Source of the DNA: Nocardioides sp. InS609-2 | GTDB lineage: Bacteria; Actinomycetota; Actinomycetes; Propionibacteriales; Nocardioidaceae | Assembly (NCBI RefSeq): GCF_023208195.1 | Contig: NZ_CP060034.1 | Span: 1,798,001 to 1,862,000, forward strand | DNA length: 64,000 nucleotides | Direction of reading: 5' to 3' | In this document: in pieces, positions 44,234 through 53,035 of the stretch | How the letters are laid out: every line of letters starts with the position of its first letter | Position numbering within the stretch: position 1 is the first letter of the stretch | Made by a program: the position numbers and the translations under genes | Notes under the pieces: generated by a model | Told to the model about the DNA's origin: nothing | What the model saw: the letters and a program-made list of their open reading frames with translations, nothing else | Databases searched by the model: none

Positions 44234-45202
44234 TCAGGCCACCCGGTCGGTCGGCGGGGATACGGCGTCGAGCAGCCGGCTGATCACGGTCTCGACGGTG
44301 ACGCCGCTGAACTGCGCCTCGGCGTCGAGCAGCACGCGGTGGCACAGCACGGGCTCGGCGAGCTCCTTGATGTCGTCGGGCACGACGTGGTCGCGGCCGT
44401 CGGCGGCCGCCCACGTCTTGGCCACCCGGATGAAGGCCAGACCACCACGGGGCGACAGGCCGAGCTTGACGTGCGGCTGACGGCGAGACTCCTCGGCCAG
44501 CTCGGCGACGTACCCGATGACGGCCGGGTCCACGTAGACCTGGTCGGCCAGGCCGCTCATCTGTGCGATCGTCTCGGCGGTGATGACCGGCGTGACCAGC
44601 GAGGCGCGGTCGCGAACGGCTGCGTTGACGAGCAGCTCGATGGTGGCCGCGCGGTCGGGGTAGCCCATCGACGCCTTCATCAGGAACCGGTCGAGCTGCG
44701 CCTCGGGAAGGCGGTAGGTGCCGGCCTGCTCGATGGGATTCTGGGTCGCGATGACCAGGAACGGGCGGCCGACGGAGTGGGCGACGCCGTCGATGGTGAC
44801 CCGGCTCTCCTCCATCACCTCGAGCAGCGCCGACTGGGTCTTGGGCGAGGCCCGGTTGATCTCGTCGGCCAGCACGATCGTGTGGAAGATCGGACCGGGA
44901 TGGAACTCGAACGTGCCCTTGTGCTGGTCATAGACGGTCACGCCGGTGACGTCGGAGGGCAGCAGGTCGGGCGTGAACTGGATGCGGGCATGGCTGCCCT
45001 GGACGGTGTTGGCGAGCGCTCGCGCCAGCATCGTCTTGCCCGTGCCGGGGAAGTCCTCGAGCAGGATGTGGCCCTCGGAGAGCAAGCAGGTCAGGGCGAG
45101 GCGTACGACGTGGCGCTTGCCGAGGACGGCCTTCTCCATGTTGTCGGTCAGCTGGTCGAAGGTCTCCTTGAACCAGTCGGCCTGCTCGTGCGAGATCGTC
45201 AT
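44234..45202 (-). CDS. MoxR-family AAA+ ATPase
   Basis: The 322-residue protein has Walker A DFPGTGKTMLARALA, Walker B VLADEINRASPKTQ, sensor 1 FLVIATQNPIEQAG and a C-terminal lid with LGLSPRGGLAFIRVAK. MoxR ATPases act as chaperones that mature or activate partner proteins, often with vWA/DUF58 partners. The set MoxR-DUF58-TgpA downstream of the giant surface-protein gene suggests it matures that protein or its anchoring complex (inference). Confidence 0.93.
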   Translation of the reverse strand: MTISHEQADWFKETFDQLTDNMEKAVLGKRHVVRLALTCLLSEGHILLEDFPGTGKTMLARALANTVQGSHARIQFTPDLLPSDVTGVTVYDQHKGTFEFHPGPIFHTIVLADEINRASPKTQSALLEVMEESRVTIDGVAHSVGRPFLVIATQNPIEQAGTYRLPEAQLDRFLMKASMGYPDRAATIELLVNAAVRDRASLVTPVITAETIAQMSGLADQVYVDPAVIGYVAELAEESRRQPHVKLGLSPRGGLAFIRVAKTWAAADGRDHVVPDDIKELAEPVLCHRVLLDAEAQFSGVTVETVISRLLDAVSPPTDRVA

Positions 45203-45242
45203 GGTGTGTCTTTCTGCCGGTGGGTTGGACGGAAGTCGAGCG

Positions 45243-48200
45243 TTACCACGCGATCTCCACGCTTCTGCCGGACTGCTGTGCGGACCCGCATTCAGCCCAC
45301 ACGGTTGGGCCGAGCGGCAGCGTGCCCGTGCCGTAGTAGTAGTAGGTCCCTGATGAATAGTTGGCTACGGGGTCGACCGCGAACTGGAAGTCTGGGCGAC
45401 CCGTGCGGTGGATCTTGCACGCGTACCTCTCCACGAACCCGCTCACCGCGACGTTGATGAAGGCGCAGTTGGCCTCGGTGCACGGCGCGAACGGCTCTGC
45501 GCCCGTGCCCCCAGGTGGCATGCAGGCTGGAGGCCGGTTGGGATCGTTCTGGTCGGTGCCGTCGCGGCAGGTGCCGCCTTTCGACACCGAAACGGTCACC
45601 GGCGGCGGATCGTTGGACGTGGCCACCGCACTGCGCACCACTTCCCCACGACCAAGCGGGTTGTCGTCGGAGATCTTTACGAAGATGTCGGTCTGCTCAC
45701 CGTACTTGTCGGTCTCGTAGGTCGGCGTGGTGAAGTTGAAGGCTCCTGGACCGGCCGGGCGGAACTCGCGCACCGGCTGCTTCTTGCTCTGATACTGCAC
45801 CAGGACCGAGTCGCCGTTGCTGGTGCCCGAGATGCTCCAGCTGATCGACTTTCCGCTGACGTTCGGCGTGATGGAGAAGATGTGCCGCTCGGCGATCGGA
45901 CCGTAGGCCTGCACCTGTTGGAGTTCACTGTCGGTGCACCCGCCACGACTGAAGTTCTCGTTGCACACGCGCAGCGCGACGCTGAAGCTCCGCTCGTTGG
46001 TGGGCACGTCGATGAGCTCCGACTGGGCCCCGACAGCACCGTTGCGGGCCGGGCGCGCAACGCCGTCGACCAGCACCGTGACGTTGCTCTGCGCACCCCG
46101 GGAGTCCGGCACGACGTAGTTCAGCTGCGCCTGGTTGTCGCGACCGGTGGCCGACCAGTTCCACGCGGCCCAGTTGGCCGGCTTGCCGATCGCCTCGAAG
46201 CGAACGGGCGCGCTCGCGGGCGACTGGTTGCCCGGCGCGTTGTAGGCGATGACGGTGTAGTTCACGGCGCTTCCGTCGTACGGCACGTTGCGGTGCAGAC
46301 ACGTCGCCACCTCGATCCGCACGCAGCCCGGGATCGCCGTCGCGACCCCGTCGTCGACCCGGGCGAACGCGGTGTACGTCGTCGGCCCGGGGCCCTCGGG
46401 AAGCGTCGCCGCCCAGTCCAGGGCCACGGTCGTGAGATCCCTGCCCAGCTGCTGGTCGACGGCCCGCAGGGACGTCGGTGTGAGCGGCGTGCCGAGAGAC
46501 TGGAACGGCGCCGACTCACGGATGTCGGAGAGCCCGGCCTTGTTGCGCGAGTAGATCTTGAACGTGTAGGTCCGGTTGTTGTCCAGACCTGTGAGGTCGA
46601 GCGAGGTCAGCGTTCCGGGCACGGTCTGCGTGGGGAGGCCCTGCGCGGTGATGGTGTAGCTCTCGATCGCAGAACCGGACGGGTTGGCGGCACCCCACGA
46701 GATCTTCATGGTGTTCGGTCCCCGGCTCACCTGCGTGATGGACGGCACCCGGCCGGGCTTGGTGGTGGCCACCGCAGTCAGCGAGCGGTCGCTGAAGCCG
46801 GAGAGCCCGACCCGGTTGTGCGCTGCCACCTGGAACGCGTAGCTCTTGCCGACCTGCCCCACCTTCACCGCTCCGGAGTTGGTCCGGAACCGCTGCGTCA
46901 CGCCGGACTTGATCTCCTTGATGAGGTAGTAGTCGATCGGCGACCCGTTGGCCTCCGACGGCGCCCACGACAGGTTGATCCGCTTGCTCTCCAGGTCGCC
47001 GACCCGGATCGGCCGGCCGGGGACACTCGGGGTGTCCAGCACATCGAGGGAGATGGTGCCGTCGACAGTGCGCTCCGGCGCGGGGTTCTCGTCGGCGACG
47101 TCGGTCATGCTCACGCTGAACTCCGCGTGGCCGATCACCCCGTTGGGCGCCGTGAGCGTGACCTTCGTGCCGTCGGCCGACGCCGTGACACCGACTCCCG
47201 ACGAGCGGGACACCTCGATGACGCGGGGCTCGGGACTGGCGACCCCGGCCGAGAACCGGGACGCCAGATCGATGGTGCGCGACGAGCCTGGCTTGAGGTC
47301 GGGCACGCTGATCGGGAGGAGCGACGGTGAGGGCGCTTGCTCGACCCTGATCTGCAGCGTGTCGGGCTCGCTGTCGCCCGCGGTGATCGTGATGGCGCCC
47401 TCACTGCCGGACAGGGCCGAGCCGCTCGCCGTGACCTCGAGCGTGTCGGTGCCGGAACCGGTCAGCGTCACACCCGTGACCTGGGGGTCCCAGGCAGCCT
47501 CGTAGGTGAGGCCGGCAACCGCTGCGGGGTCCTGGGTCCAGACGTTGCAGACCGAGGCGACGTCGATCTCGATGGCATCGACCTGGTTGACCGCCACAGG
47601 CACATCGGGGCAGTGCAGCTCGGGCCGGTCGGTGCCGATCTGGACCGGGATCGACAAGATGGTCCGCCGGACGTCCTTGCCGGTCGTCGGAGCGACCTCG
47701 ACGAGCAGGGCGCCCGGGCCGGTGTAGTCGCCGCGCGACGTGAGATCGACCGCGAGGTCGCCGTTGTAGCGGGCATCCAACGCCACCGGAGGCGAGGCCC
47801 AGACCCGGTTGCGACCCGTGATGGCCAGGGGCGCACCGGTCGGGTTGACGATGTAGTCCTCGAGCGTCACCCGGAGGGACTTGGCGGAGTCGATCTTGAT
47901 CGGGGCGTCGTCACGGACGTACGGCCTGCTGGTGCCGGTGGGCGGCACGTAGACCGACGCTGTGGCCGAGCCGCCGTCGGCGTCCTCGACCCGGAACGGG
48001 ATCACGCGGGGCTCGGGCCCACGCGTCACCGTGACACTGGCGCCCTCGAACGTCGCGATCGCGGGGTCTGCGAACACCTCGACCAGACGCAGGTCGGTGC
48101 GCGAGCCGTCGGGGTCGTAGGCACCGCTCAGCTCGTTGGGGCCGGCGAGCACATCGACCGTGACCTGGTCGCTGTCGGTGGTGCGCCCGTAGGCGTCGTA

Positions 48201-51200
48201 CACGACCGGCGGGTTGTTGTAGTCCTCGATCGGCGTGAGTGTCACCGTGCTCGTCGACGTGGCCAGCCCGTTGTCGAGTCGGTAGACCACCTCGATGACG
48301 TCGTCCTTGACCGTGCCGGGCGCCTTGATCGAGATCGGGCCGATCTCGGACTCGAGCTCGACCCCGGCCGGCGCGTCGACCAGCTCGACCTTGATCCGGT
48401 CGGTCGTCCCGATCTGGTCGTTGGCGATCACGTCGACATGGGCGGTACGGCCGGGCTCGATCATCATCTGGTCGGGCACGGCCACGGGCGGCTGCGGGGT
48501 GCCCACCGGCACCACGGCGACCCGCACGGTGCCCGTCGCCTCGGCACCCAACGTGTCGACCACGGTGTAGGTGAACTCCTCGGAGCCCACACCCCGCGGG
48601 TAGGCCTGGAACTCCAGCGAGTTCGCACCGAACGAGACCACGCGACCGAGCGTGGGTGCGGAGGCGATGCCCGTCACGGTGACCGGGTCGCCGTCGGGGT
48701 CGACGCCGAAGCCGGGCACCTTGAGCTTGACGGTGTCGCCGGAGACGACGCGGCCTTCGAGGACAGGGGGCTCCGGCGCGGTGTTGGGTGACTTTGCCGG
48801 CACGACCACGACGGTCAGCCGGCCCTGTGCGGTCTCGCCTGCAGAGTTCTCGGCGACGTACAGCACGTCGAAACTGTCTCGCTCCTTGATGTCGGGCGGG
48901 GCGATGTAGCGGACCATCCGGCCGGCGATGAACGCCCTGCCGACGTCGCCCTTGACATCGATCGGCGCCCGGACTCGCAGCTCACCCGAGCCGAGCTCGG
49001 TCGCGTCGTCGGTGAGGCTCAGCTGGTCACCCGAGGGGCTGTAGTCGTTGTCGAGCACCGGCGTCACCACGGCGGACCCGGCCCGGACGATGACCCGGTC
49101 GGACGCGGTGACCGGCGTGTTGTCCTCGGGCTGCGGACGCTGGCTGACGAGGACCTCGCCGCGCGCGGTCCGGTTGCCGTTGCTGACCGTGTAGCGAACC
49201 AGCTGGGGGTTCGGCAACAGACGGCCCTGGCGCGGGGCGATGCGCAGCCACCGGCCGTCGATGACCGAGACGTCGATCTGGCTCTTCTCCTGGGCGGCGG
49301 CGTTCTGCACGACCAGGATCCCGCCGGCCGGGTCGACGTCGTTGGCGAGTACGTCGACCGTGCCGGCCGCCTGGCCGTAGATCGTCAGCGTGTCGGGCAT
49401 CGCCACCGGATCGAGGGCGTTCTTCGGGGCCGGCCGGACGTCGACGCGAATCTTGCCGGGGGCGGTGGGGGCACTGCCGTAGGCGGCGTCGTAGTCGACG
49501 AAGTAGGTGCCCGCCTTGTCTGACAGGAACCGGATGGTGCCGGCGTTGAGGTCGGTGCGGATGCGTGCGGAGCCCTGGTCGGGGATCTTGCCGCCGATGG
49601 TGAGGTCGGCGTTCGGCGTGGCCGGGTCGGAGCCCGGCATGTCGTTGGCCAGCGGCCGGATAGTGATCGGCTTGCCGACCTCACCGCTGACCACGTCGGG
49701 GTTGGCCGTCGGCTGGACCGGGGTCGTGTTGAACTTGTCCTGGACGGCGAAGTTGATCGCCTTGGTCGTCGCCGGACCGACGCCGTCGGTGACGGCGTAC
49801 TCCACCCGGACGTTGGCGGCCTCGGGCGGAGCGGTGAAGCGCACGCGTCCCGTCGCGGTGGTGCGTGCGGTGGCCGCGGTGTCGCCGGCGCCGGCGCCGA
49901 CGACGGTGGCCGACTCGAGCAGGAGCGAGTCGGAGTCCACGTTGTCGCGCCAGTCGGAGAGCAGGGGCACCTCGAGGGAACCCCCGGCGGGCACCACCCA
50001 GGGCTTGGACTCGTAGCCCTCGCGCAGCGTGGGCTGGGCGTTCTCGCCGGAAGACCGTACGGCGACACTCACCGTCGCATGGGCGGACTGGGTACGGCCG
50101 TCGTCGATGTAGTACTCGAAGGACGTCGAGCCCTTGGCGTCGTCGGGCACGCGCAGCTGCAGTGTCTGGCCGTCGGGACTGATGGTGACCGATGCGCCGG
50201 GCATGCTCGGCGCGTCGACGGCGCGGATCGCCAGCAGCCGACCCTCGGGCGCCGAGTCGTTGTCGAGCGGATGGAGGACACTCGTGCGGCCGGGCCGGGC
50301 ACCGAAGTCATCGGGCTTGGCCTTGGGCGGACGACGATCGGCGTTGTTCTGGTTCTCGTCGTCCTTGTCCTTGTCCTTGATCTGCTTCTTCGAGGTGAAA
50401 GCCTGCCAGTTGTCGATCTTGAGCGGCTTGTCGGCGTCGATGTCCCAGATGGATCCGGTGCTGCGGTCGTTGAGCAGGATCTCGCCGCGGTTGACGCGGA
50501 AGACGAGGTTGCTCGCCTCGCCTCCCAGGCTCTGCGGCGTGGGCGCGCCGCTTCCGCAGGCGACGGCCACCGAGCCGAGACCGCCCGACCACGCGCCGTA
50601 CTCACAGGCGCCGAGGCGAACCGGAGCAGCGGGCTGGCCGCTCTGTCCCTCGACCACGGTCGTCGTCTCGCCGGTCGCGAGGCCGACCGAGAGCAGGGCA
50701 CCTGGCGTGCCGACGAGTACGTCGTCGGCGGACGGGCCGGACTGCTGCAGGACTCCCGTGTCGGGAAGAGTGGTGCTGCCGCCGCCGATGACCGCGAGCT
50801 GGCCGGACGCCGCGTCGAGGGTGACGGCCTTCTCACCGACCGCTGTCATGGCCGTGGGGGCGCCCGCGGCCTCGGGCAGCGCCTTCTTAGTTGGCTCGGT
50901 GAAACCCGACGCCGCGCCGGAGGTCGACGGGCGGATGGTGACCAGGGTGCCCTTGTCGGACGAGGTGACCAGGATCGTGCCGGACTCGGTGACTGCCATC
51001 GCCGCGCCCTTGCCGGCCTTGACGAGGGGATCGGCAGAAGGGTCGATGCCCCCCACGAGCGGCTTGCCGGTCTGCGGGTCGAAACGCGTCGCCCAGACCT
51101 CGCCGGTGCCCGGGTCGACATTGGCGAGCGTGCCCCCGCGCATCTGCACCTGGCCACCCGACGGGATCGATGCGGTGGTTTCCGAGAGGGTCAGCCCGGC

Positions 51201-51515
51201 CGTCTCGATCGCGTAGGCGCGACCCGCACGCAGGTTCAGGCCGACGACACCGGCGCCGTCCTGGACGATGTCGAGGTCGGTGTCCTGCTCGGCGAAGATG
51301 GCGCCATCGAGCTGGCCGATGGGCTTGTTGACGCGACCGAAGTAGCCGCGTTCGGAGGTCGTGACCCAGATGCCACCGTCATTGAGATCGGTGCGGTGGG
51401 AGCGGTAGCCCTCGGCGGAGACGGCGTAGACGACAATGGCTCCCGCCGCGATCGCCAGGGCAGCATTGGTCGCGATGGCTGCCCGATGCCGCCTCATGAA
51501 CCCCCGCAGGCGCAC
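45243..51515 (-). CDS. Giant surface protein with Ig-like/cadherin-like and fibronectin type III repeats
   Basis: The 2090-residue protein has a basic N-terminus and one membrane anchor (about 12-32, AAIATNAALAIAAGAIVVYA). Residues 40-365 look like a beta-propeller-type repeat region. A charged linker (KDKDKDDENQNN, near 382) follows, then at least six Ig-like/cadherin-like repeats with signatures such as VLDNDYSPSGDQLSL and DPDGDPVTVTG (about 400-1490). Three FN3 domains follow (about 1495-1790, for example RINLSWAPSEANGSPIDYY). The C-terminal 300 residues have several Cys and no sortase motif. GTG start at 51515 has AGGGGG upstream; ATG 51497 is an alternative. It heads the operon with moxR, DUF58 and TgpA-like genes. 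Confidence 0.87.
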   Translation of the reverse strand: MRLRGFMRRHRAAIATNAALAIAAGAIVVYAVSAEGYRSHRTDLNDGGIWVTTSERGYFGRVNKPIGQLDGAIFAEQDTDLDIVQDGAGVVGLNLRAGRAYAIETAGLTLSETTASIPSGGQVQMRGGTLANVDPGTGEVWATRFDPQTGKPLVGGIDPSADPLVKAGKGAAMAVTESGTILVTSSDKGTLVTIRPSTSGAASGFTEPTKKALPEAAGAPTAMTAVGEKAVTLDAASGQLAVIGGGSTTLPDTGVLQQSGPSADDVLVGTPGALLSVGLATGETTTVVEGQSGQPAAPVRLGACEYGAWSGGLGSVAVACGSGAPTPQSLGGEASNLVFRVNRGEILLNDRSTGSIWDIDADKPLKIDNWQAFTSKKQIKDKDKDDENQNNADRRPPKAKPDDFGARPGRTSVLHPLDNDSAPEGRLLAIRAVDAPSMPGASVTISPDGQTLQLRVPDDAKGSTSFEYYIDDGRTQSAHATVSVAVRSSGENAQPTLREGYESKPWVVPAGGSLEVPLLSDWRDNVDSDSLLLESATVVGAGAGDTAATARTTATGRVRFTAPPEAANVRVEYAVTDGVGPATTKAINFAVQDKFNTTPVQPTANPDVVSGEVGKPITIRPLANDMPGSDPATPNADLTIGGKIPDQGSARIRTDLNAGTIRFLSDKAGTYFVDYDAAYGSAPTAPGKIRVDVRPAPKNALDPVAMPDTLTIYGQAAGTVDVLANDVDPAGGILVVQNAAAQEKSQIDVSVIDGRWLRIAPRQGRLLPNPQLVRYTVSNGNRTARGEVLVSQRPQPEDNTPVTASDRVIVRAGSAVVTPVLDNDYSPSGDQLSLTDDATELGSGELRVRAPIDVKGDVGRAFIAGRMVRYIAPPDIKERDSFDVLYVAENSAGETAQGRLTVVVVPAKSPNTAPEPPVLEGRVVSGDTVKLKVPGFGVDPDGDPVTVTGIASAPTLGRVVSFGANSLEFQAYPRGVGSEEFTYTVVDTLGAEATGTVRVAVVPVGTPQPPVAVPDQMMIEPGRTAHVDVIANDQIGTTDRIKVELVDAPAGVELESEIGPISIKAPGTVKDDVIEVVYRLDNGLATSTSTVTLTPIEDYNNPPVVYDAYGRTTDSDQVTVDVLAGPNELSGAYDPDGSRTDLRLVEVFADPAIATFEGASVTVTRGPEPRVIPFRVEDADGGSATASVYVPPTGTSRPYVRDDAPIKIDSAKSLRVTLEDYIVNPTGAPLAITGRNRVWASPPVALDARYNGDLAVDLTSRGDYTGPGALLVEVAPTTGKDVRRTILSIPVQIGTDRPELHCPDVPVAVNQVDAIEIDVASVCNVWTQDPAAVAGLTYEAAWDPQVTGVTLTGSGTDTLEVTASGSALSGSEGAITITAGDSEPDTLQIRVEQAPSPSLLPISVPDLKPGSSRTIDLASRFSAGVASPEPRVIEVSRSSGVGVTASADGTKVTLTAPNGVIGHAEFSVSMTDVADENPAPERTVDGTISLDVLDTPSVPGRPIRVGDLESKRINLSWAPSEANGSPIDYYLIKEIKSGVTQRFRTNSGAVKVGQVGKSYAFQVAAHNRVGLSGFSDRSLTAVATTKPGRVPSITQVSRGPNTMKISWGAANPSGSAIESYTITAQGLPTQTVPGTLTSLDLTGLDNNRTYTFKIYSRNKAGLSDIRESAPFQSLGTPLTPTSLRAVDQQLGRDLTTVALDWAATLPEGPGPTTYTAFARVDDGVATAIPGCVRIEVATCLHRNVPYDGSAVNYTVIAYNAPGNQSPASAPVRFEAIGKPANWAAWNWSATGRDNQAQLNYVVPDSRGAQSNVTVLVDGVARPARNGAVGAQSELIDVPTNERSFSVALRVCNENFSRGGCTDSELQQVQAYGPIAERHIFSITPNVSGKSISWSISGTSNGDSVLVQYQSKKQPVREFRPAGPGAFNFTTPTYETDKYGEQTDIFVKISDDNPLGRGEVVRSAVATSNDPPPVTVSVSKGGTCRDGTDQNDPNRPPACMPPGGTGAEPFAPCTEANCAFINVAVSGFVERYACKIHRTGRPDFQFAVDPVANYSSGTYYYYGTGTLPLGPTVWAECGSAQQSGRSVEIAW

Positions 51516-51687
51516 CTGCTACCCCCTGAATCGCTACAACTCTCGCCCGAGCGTAAGCAGTCGACGAACTACGAACAAGTTCCCGGGATCGTGTTCCGTA
51601 CTCCGGTCGCCGCTTCCACACTATTGTCGGTGCACCGGCACAATGTCGGGGGGCTTTGCAAATGTCTGGCCGGAACGAGGGGGCAGC
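51516..51687. promoter_or_regulatory. Divergent control region between the giant gene and the FHA gene
   Basis: This 172-base gap must hold promoters for both directions. On the plus strand TATTGT (51622-51627) fits a -10 box, giving a leader of about 50 bases to the FHA start. No clear operator is seen. Confidence 0.4.
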
Positions 51688-53010
51688 GTGGTCGTGGAGA
51701 CCCGGTACGCCGCGGGTGGCGGCGTGCTCCTCGGTGCCGGCGAACACTGGCTGCTCATGACCGACCCCGGTGACGAGCAGGTCCTCGAGCGGCTGTGGTC
51801 CGCGCTCGGGGACGGCCCGCGTGCGGCCGAGGAGGTGCTCGGCATCGTCGAGACCGCCTTCGGCGGTGAGCCCCCGGCACTGGTGCTCATCGACCTCACC
51901 CCGGGCACCGGCCAGACCGTCTCGCTCGGCAGCGGCCGGGTCCACGTCGAGGGCACCGCCCGGCTCATCTCCCTGGGTGGCGAAGGCATCCGCGCATCGG
52001 GGCCGTCGACCGAGCCGCTGCGCCGGTTCATCGGCGGCGTCGTCGCCGCCCAGCGGGCCGAGATCCGCCCGCTCCGACCCAAGGTCGTCAGCGCCGGCAC
52101 CGGCACTCCCGCCAGCAACGCGCCCGCGCCGGTCGCGGGCATGATCGACGGCATCCCGCAGGCGATCCTGGAAGCTCGCGGGCCCGAAGGTGCGCCGGCG
52201 CCGCGGCCCCGACGACTGCGTCCGGTGCTCACCGCCGAATCCGGTCCCCGTGACACCAGCGAGCCCGACCCCCTTTTCAACGAGCGCATCGTCGGCGCCT
52301 CCGCCGAGGTCACCGAGAGCCGGCCCGACGACCACGCCAATGCCCCGGCACCCGCCGTCACCGCGTCGTACGACGACCAGACGGCCGCCGTACCCGCACA
52401 CAGCGGCGAGCCCGTGGGCACGACCGGATCGGCCGGTACGACCGGCACCCGCCCGGCCGGCTCTCCCGTCGAGGAGCACGACCACGACGGTTCGACCGTG
52501 TACCGCTCCGGCGGGCCTGAGCACCTCGCCTCCTCGACCGGCGAGACCGTGCAGGCGGTGTGGTGCCCGGACGGCCACATGACTCCACCCGACTCACCGC
52601 TGTGCCGGGTCTGCCGCAAGCAGGTCGCGCCCCAGGCGGCCCAGCGGGTGTCCCGGCCGACCCTGGGTGGCCTGCGCCTGCCGACGGGTGAGGTCGTGCC
52701 GCTCGACCGCGGCGTCGTGCTCGGCCGGCGCCCCGCGCCGGTCCCCGGCAGCGGCGACTGGCCGCACCTGGTGCACCTCTCGGCCGAGCACACCTATGTC
52801 TCCCGCCTGCACGTGCAGATCGAGCTCGACGGATGGCTCGTCATCGCCCGCGACCTCGGGTCGCGCGGCGGGACCACCCGGAAGGTGCCCGGGCGGCCAC
52901 CGGAGAAGATGGTCCCCGACGAGTCCTATGTCATCGAGCCCGGCCACGCGCTGGACCTCGCCGATGTCTACGAGGTCCGCTACGAAGTCGGGCCAGAGGT
53001 CACTTTGTGA
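51688..53010 (+). CDS. FHA-domain protein with a zinc-ribbon-like segment
   Basis: The 440-residue protein starts at GTG 51688 (VVVETRYAAGGG) with GAGGGGG five bases upstream; an in-frame ATG at 51643 is possible. Residues 1-140 form an uncharacterised alpha/beta region and about 150-280 are low complexity. WCPDGHMTPPDSPLCRVC is a four-ligand zinc-ribbon candidate, and the last 115 residues form an FHA domain (LGRRPAP, VSRLHVQIEL, DLGSRGGT). FHA domains bind phosphothreonine. The usual Asn of the SxNGT loop is Gly here. Next to a Ser/Thr kinase gene 25 bases on, it is the likely phosphoprotein reader. Confidence 0.87.
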   Translation: MVVETRYAAGGGVLLGAGEHWLLMTDPGDEQVLERLWSALGDGPRAAEEVLGIVETAFGGEPPALVLIDLTPGTGQTVSLGSGRVHVEGTARLISLGGEGIRASGPSTEPLRRFIGGVVAAQRAEIRPLRPKVVSAGTGTPASNAPAPVAGMIDGIPQAILEARGPEGAPAPRPRRLRPVLTAESGPRDTSEPDPLFNERIVGASAEVTESRPDDHANAPAPAVTASYDDQTAAVPAHSGEPVGTTGSAGTTGTRPAGSPVEEHDHDGSTVYRSGGPEHLASSTGETVQAVWCPDGHMTPPDSPLCRVCRKQVAPQAAQRVSRPTLGGLRLPTGEVVPLDRGVVLGRRPAPVPGSGDWPHLVHLSAEHTYVSRLHVQIELDGWLVIARDLGSRGGTTRKVPGRPPEKMVPDESYVIEPGHALDLADVYEVRYEVGPEVTL

Positions 53011-53035
53011 GTGACCTGCACCTTGGGGAGAAGTC

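Noticed and set aside
50079..51773. Long plus-strand open frames opposite the giant surface-protein gene
   Set aside because: They are GC-skew shadows: composition is Arg/Gly/Val-rich, no motif is recognisable, and the minus-strand frame has clear Ig/FN3 repeats.
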